Shown: one piece after another, positions 63,575 to 64,000 of the stretch
Position numbering within the stretch: position 1 is the first letter of the stretch
How the letters are laid out: every line of letters begins with the position of its first letter
Source: Phallusia mammillata
Lineage: Eukaryota; Chordata; Ascidiacea; Phlebobranchia; Ascidiidae
DNA length: 64,000 bases
Assembly (NCBI GenBank): GCA_003260075.1
Contig: QLIY01000247.1
Span: 62,580 to 126,579 of the forward strand
Direction: 5' to 3'
Translations under genes and position numbers: made by a program
The notes under the pieces: generated by a model
What the model was told of the DNA's origin: nothing
Databases searched by the model: none
Seen by the model: only the letters and a program-made list of their open reading frames with translations

Positions 63575-64000
63575 GTAATATTTTGTGGTGTTGGTTCTAA
63601 AATCTAAACAACGGTTCAAATCTTTCTTTTCTTGCTTTTTTGACTTTAAAACAGATGACTACAATTTGTTTAAAATTTTGTTTGGAAAAAACTCTTTCAT
63701 CGAACAGTCAGTATATTTTGAACTTAGTTAAATGTATTTCTGTAAATCATTTGTAGTTAATTATGGGCTTCTATGAAGGGGACACATATTGTTTTTGTCC
63801 GTATTTTTTTTTCTTTTTTCTGTCTAACGCTGGTTTGTAAACGCGTTTGGTCAAGAAAGAGTGCTCCAAATTTAATAAAATTTACACAAATGTCAGTTAT
63901 TAATCCAAATTTGATCCTCCTGAAGTTTGACCCCAAATAACCCAGCGGTTCACCCGCAGGCCCCCAAAACGTATTTTTAAAAACGGCTGTACTGACTAAA
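63575..64000. other. MYLK intron 37 (part)
   Basis: Intron sequence running off the window. A possible acceptor (ACTTTAAAACAG) at 63654 would open a phase-compatible frame of about 25 codons to TAA at 63729-63731; it has no family match and is not called as an exon. Confidence 0.6.

Noticed and set aside
1..64000. CRISPR arrays, rRNA genes, complete tRNA genes, bacterial operons
   Set aside because: No regularly spaced short repeats with unique spacers, no rRNA motifs and no full cloverleaf were seen. The exon-intron structure is that of an animal genome.

Overview
The window is AT-rich animal DNA of high eukaryotic complexity: many small exons with clean GT-AG borders, introns from about 70 bp to 12 kb, miniature transposons and homopolymer tracts. 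The main gene is myosin light chain kinase (MYLK) in its long form, with DFRxxL actin-binding repeats between immunoglobulin (Ig) domains and an FN3 domain, an order known from chordates. With the AT-richness and repeat style this suggests an invertebrate chordate, most likely a tunicate of the Ciona type. The species is an inference, not something the sequence proves.

Layout. Positions 1-7391 hold no gene I can support, only repeats and transposon remnants. From 7392 to 63574 the + strand carries 37 consecutive, phase-compatible MYLK exons. They encode a Ser/Thr linker, Ig1-Ig2 (7940-31610), a proline/serine linker (32842-33112), Ig3, a second linker (34450-34887), Ig4-Ig12 (to 43803), a run of DFR repeats (43876-46962), Ig13 (to 48530), Ig14 (60537-61329) and one FN3 domain (62391-63574) ending in an acidic SSSEEE linker. 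The kinase domain, calmodulin-binding segment and telokin-like last Ig should lie beyond 64000, and the first coding exon(s) lie upstream of 7392 or were not recognised. The coding sequence seen (about 6.2 kb, about 2,060 residues) already exceeds the whole human long MLCK, because there are 12 Ig domains before the DFR repeats instead of 6.

Two things stand out inside the gene. At 44938-45069 there is a candidate alternative first exon that splices in frame directly to the second DFR motif. It would give a short MLCK with a Cys-rich hydrophobic N-terminus, at the place in the gene where vertebrates start their short smooth-muscle isoform. The 12-kb intron 48531-60536 contains a nested, same-strand, single-exon gene (56827-59982) for a Rab-binding protein of the Slp/Slac2/rabphilin type, whose zinc finger is split by about 800 residues of low-complexity sequence.

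The introns also contain thirteen poly-C tracts of 10-93 bases, all on the + strand and none as poly-G. Six of them sit exactly between two copies of the neighbouring sequence. A 201-bp duplication around a single N (48680) has the same layout, so an assembly cause must be excluded before a biological one is claimed.
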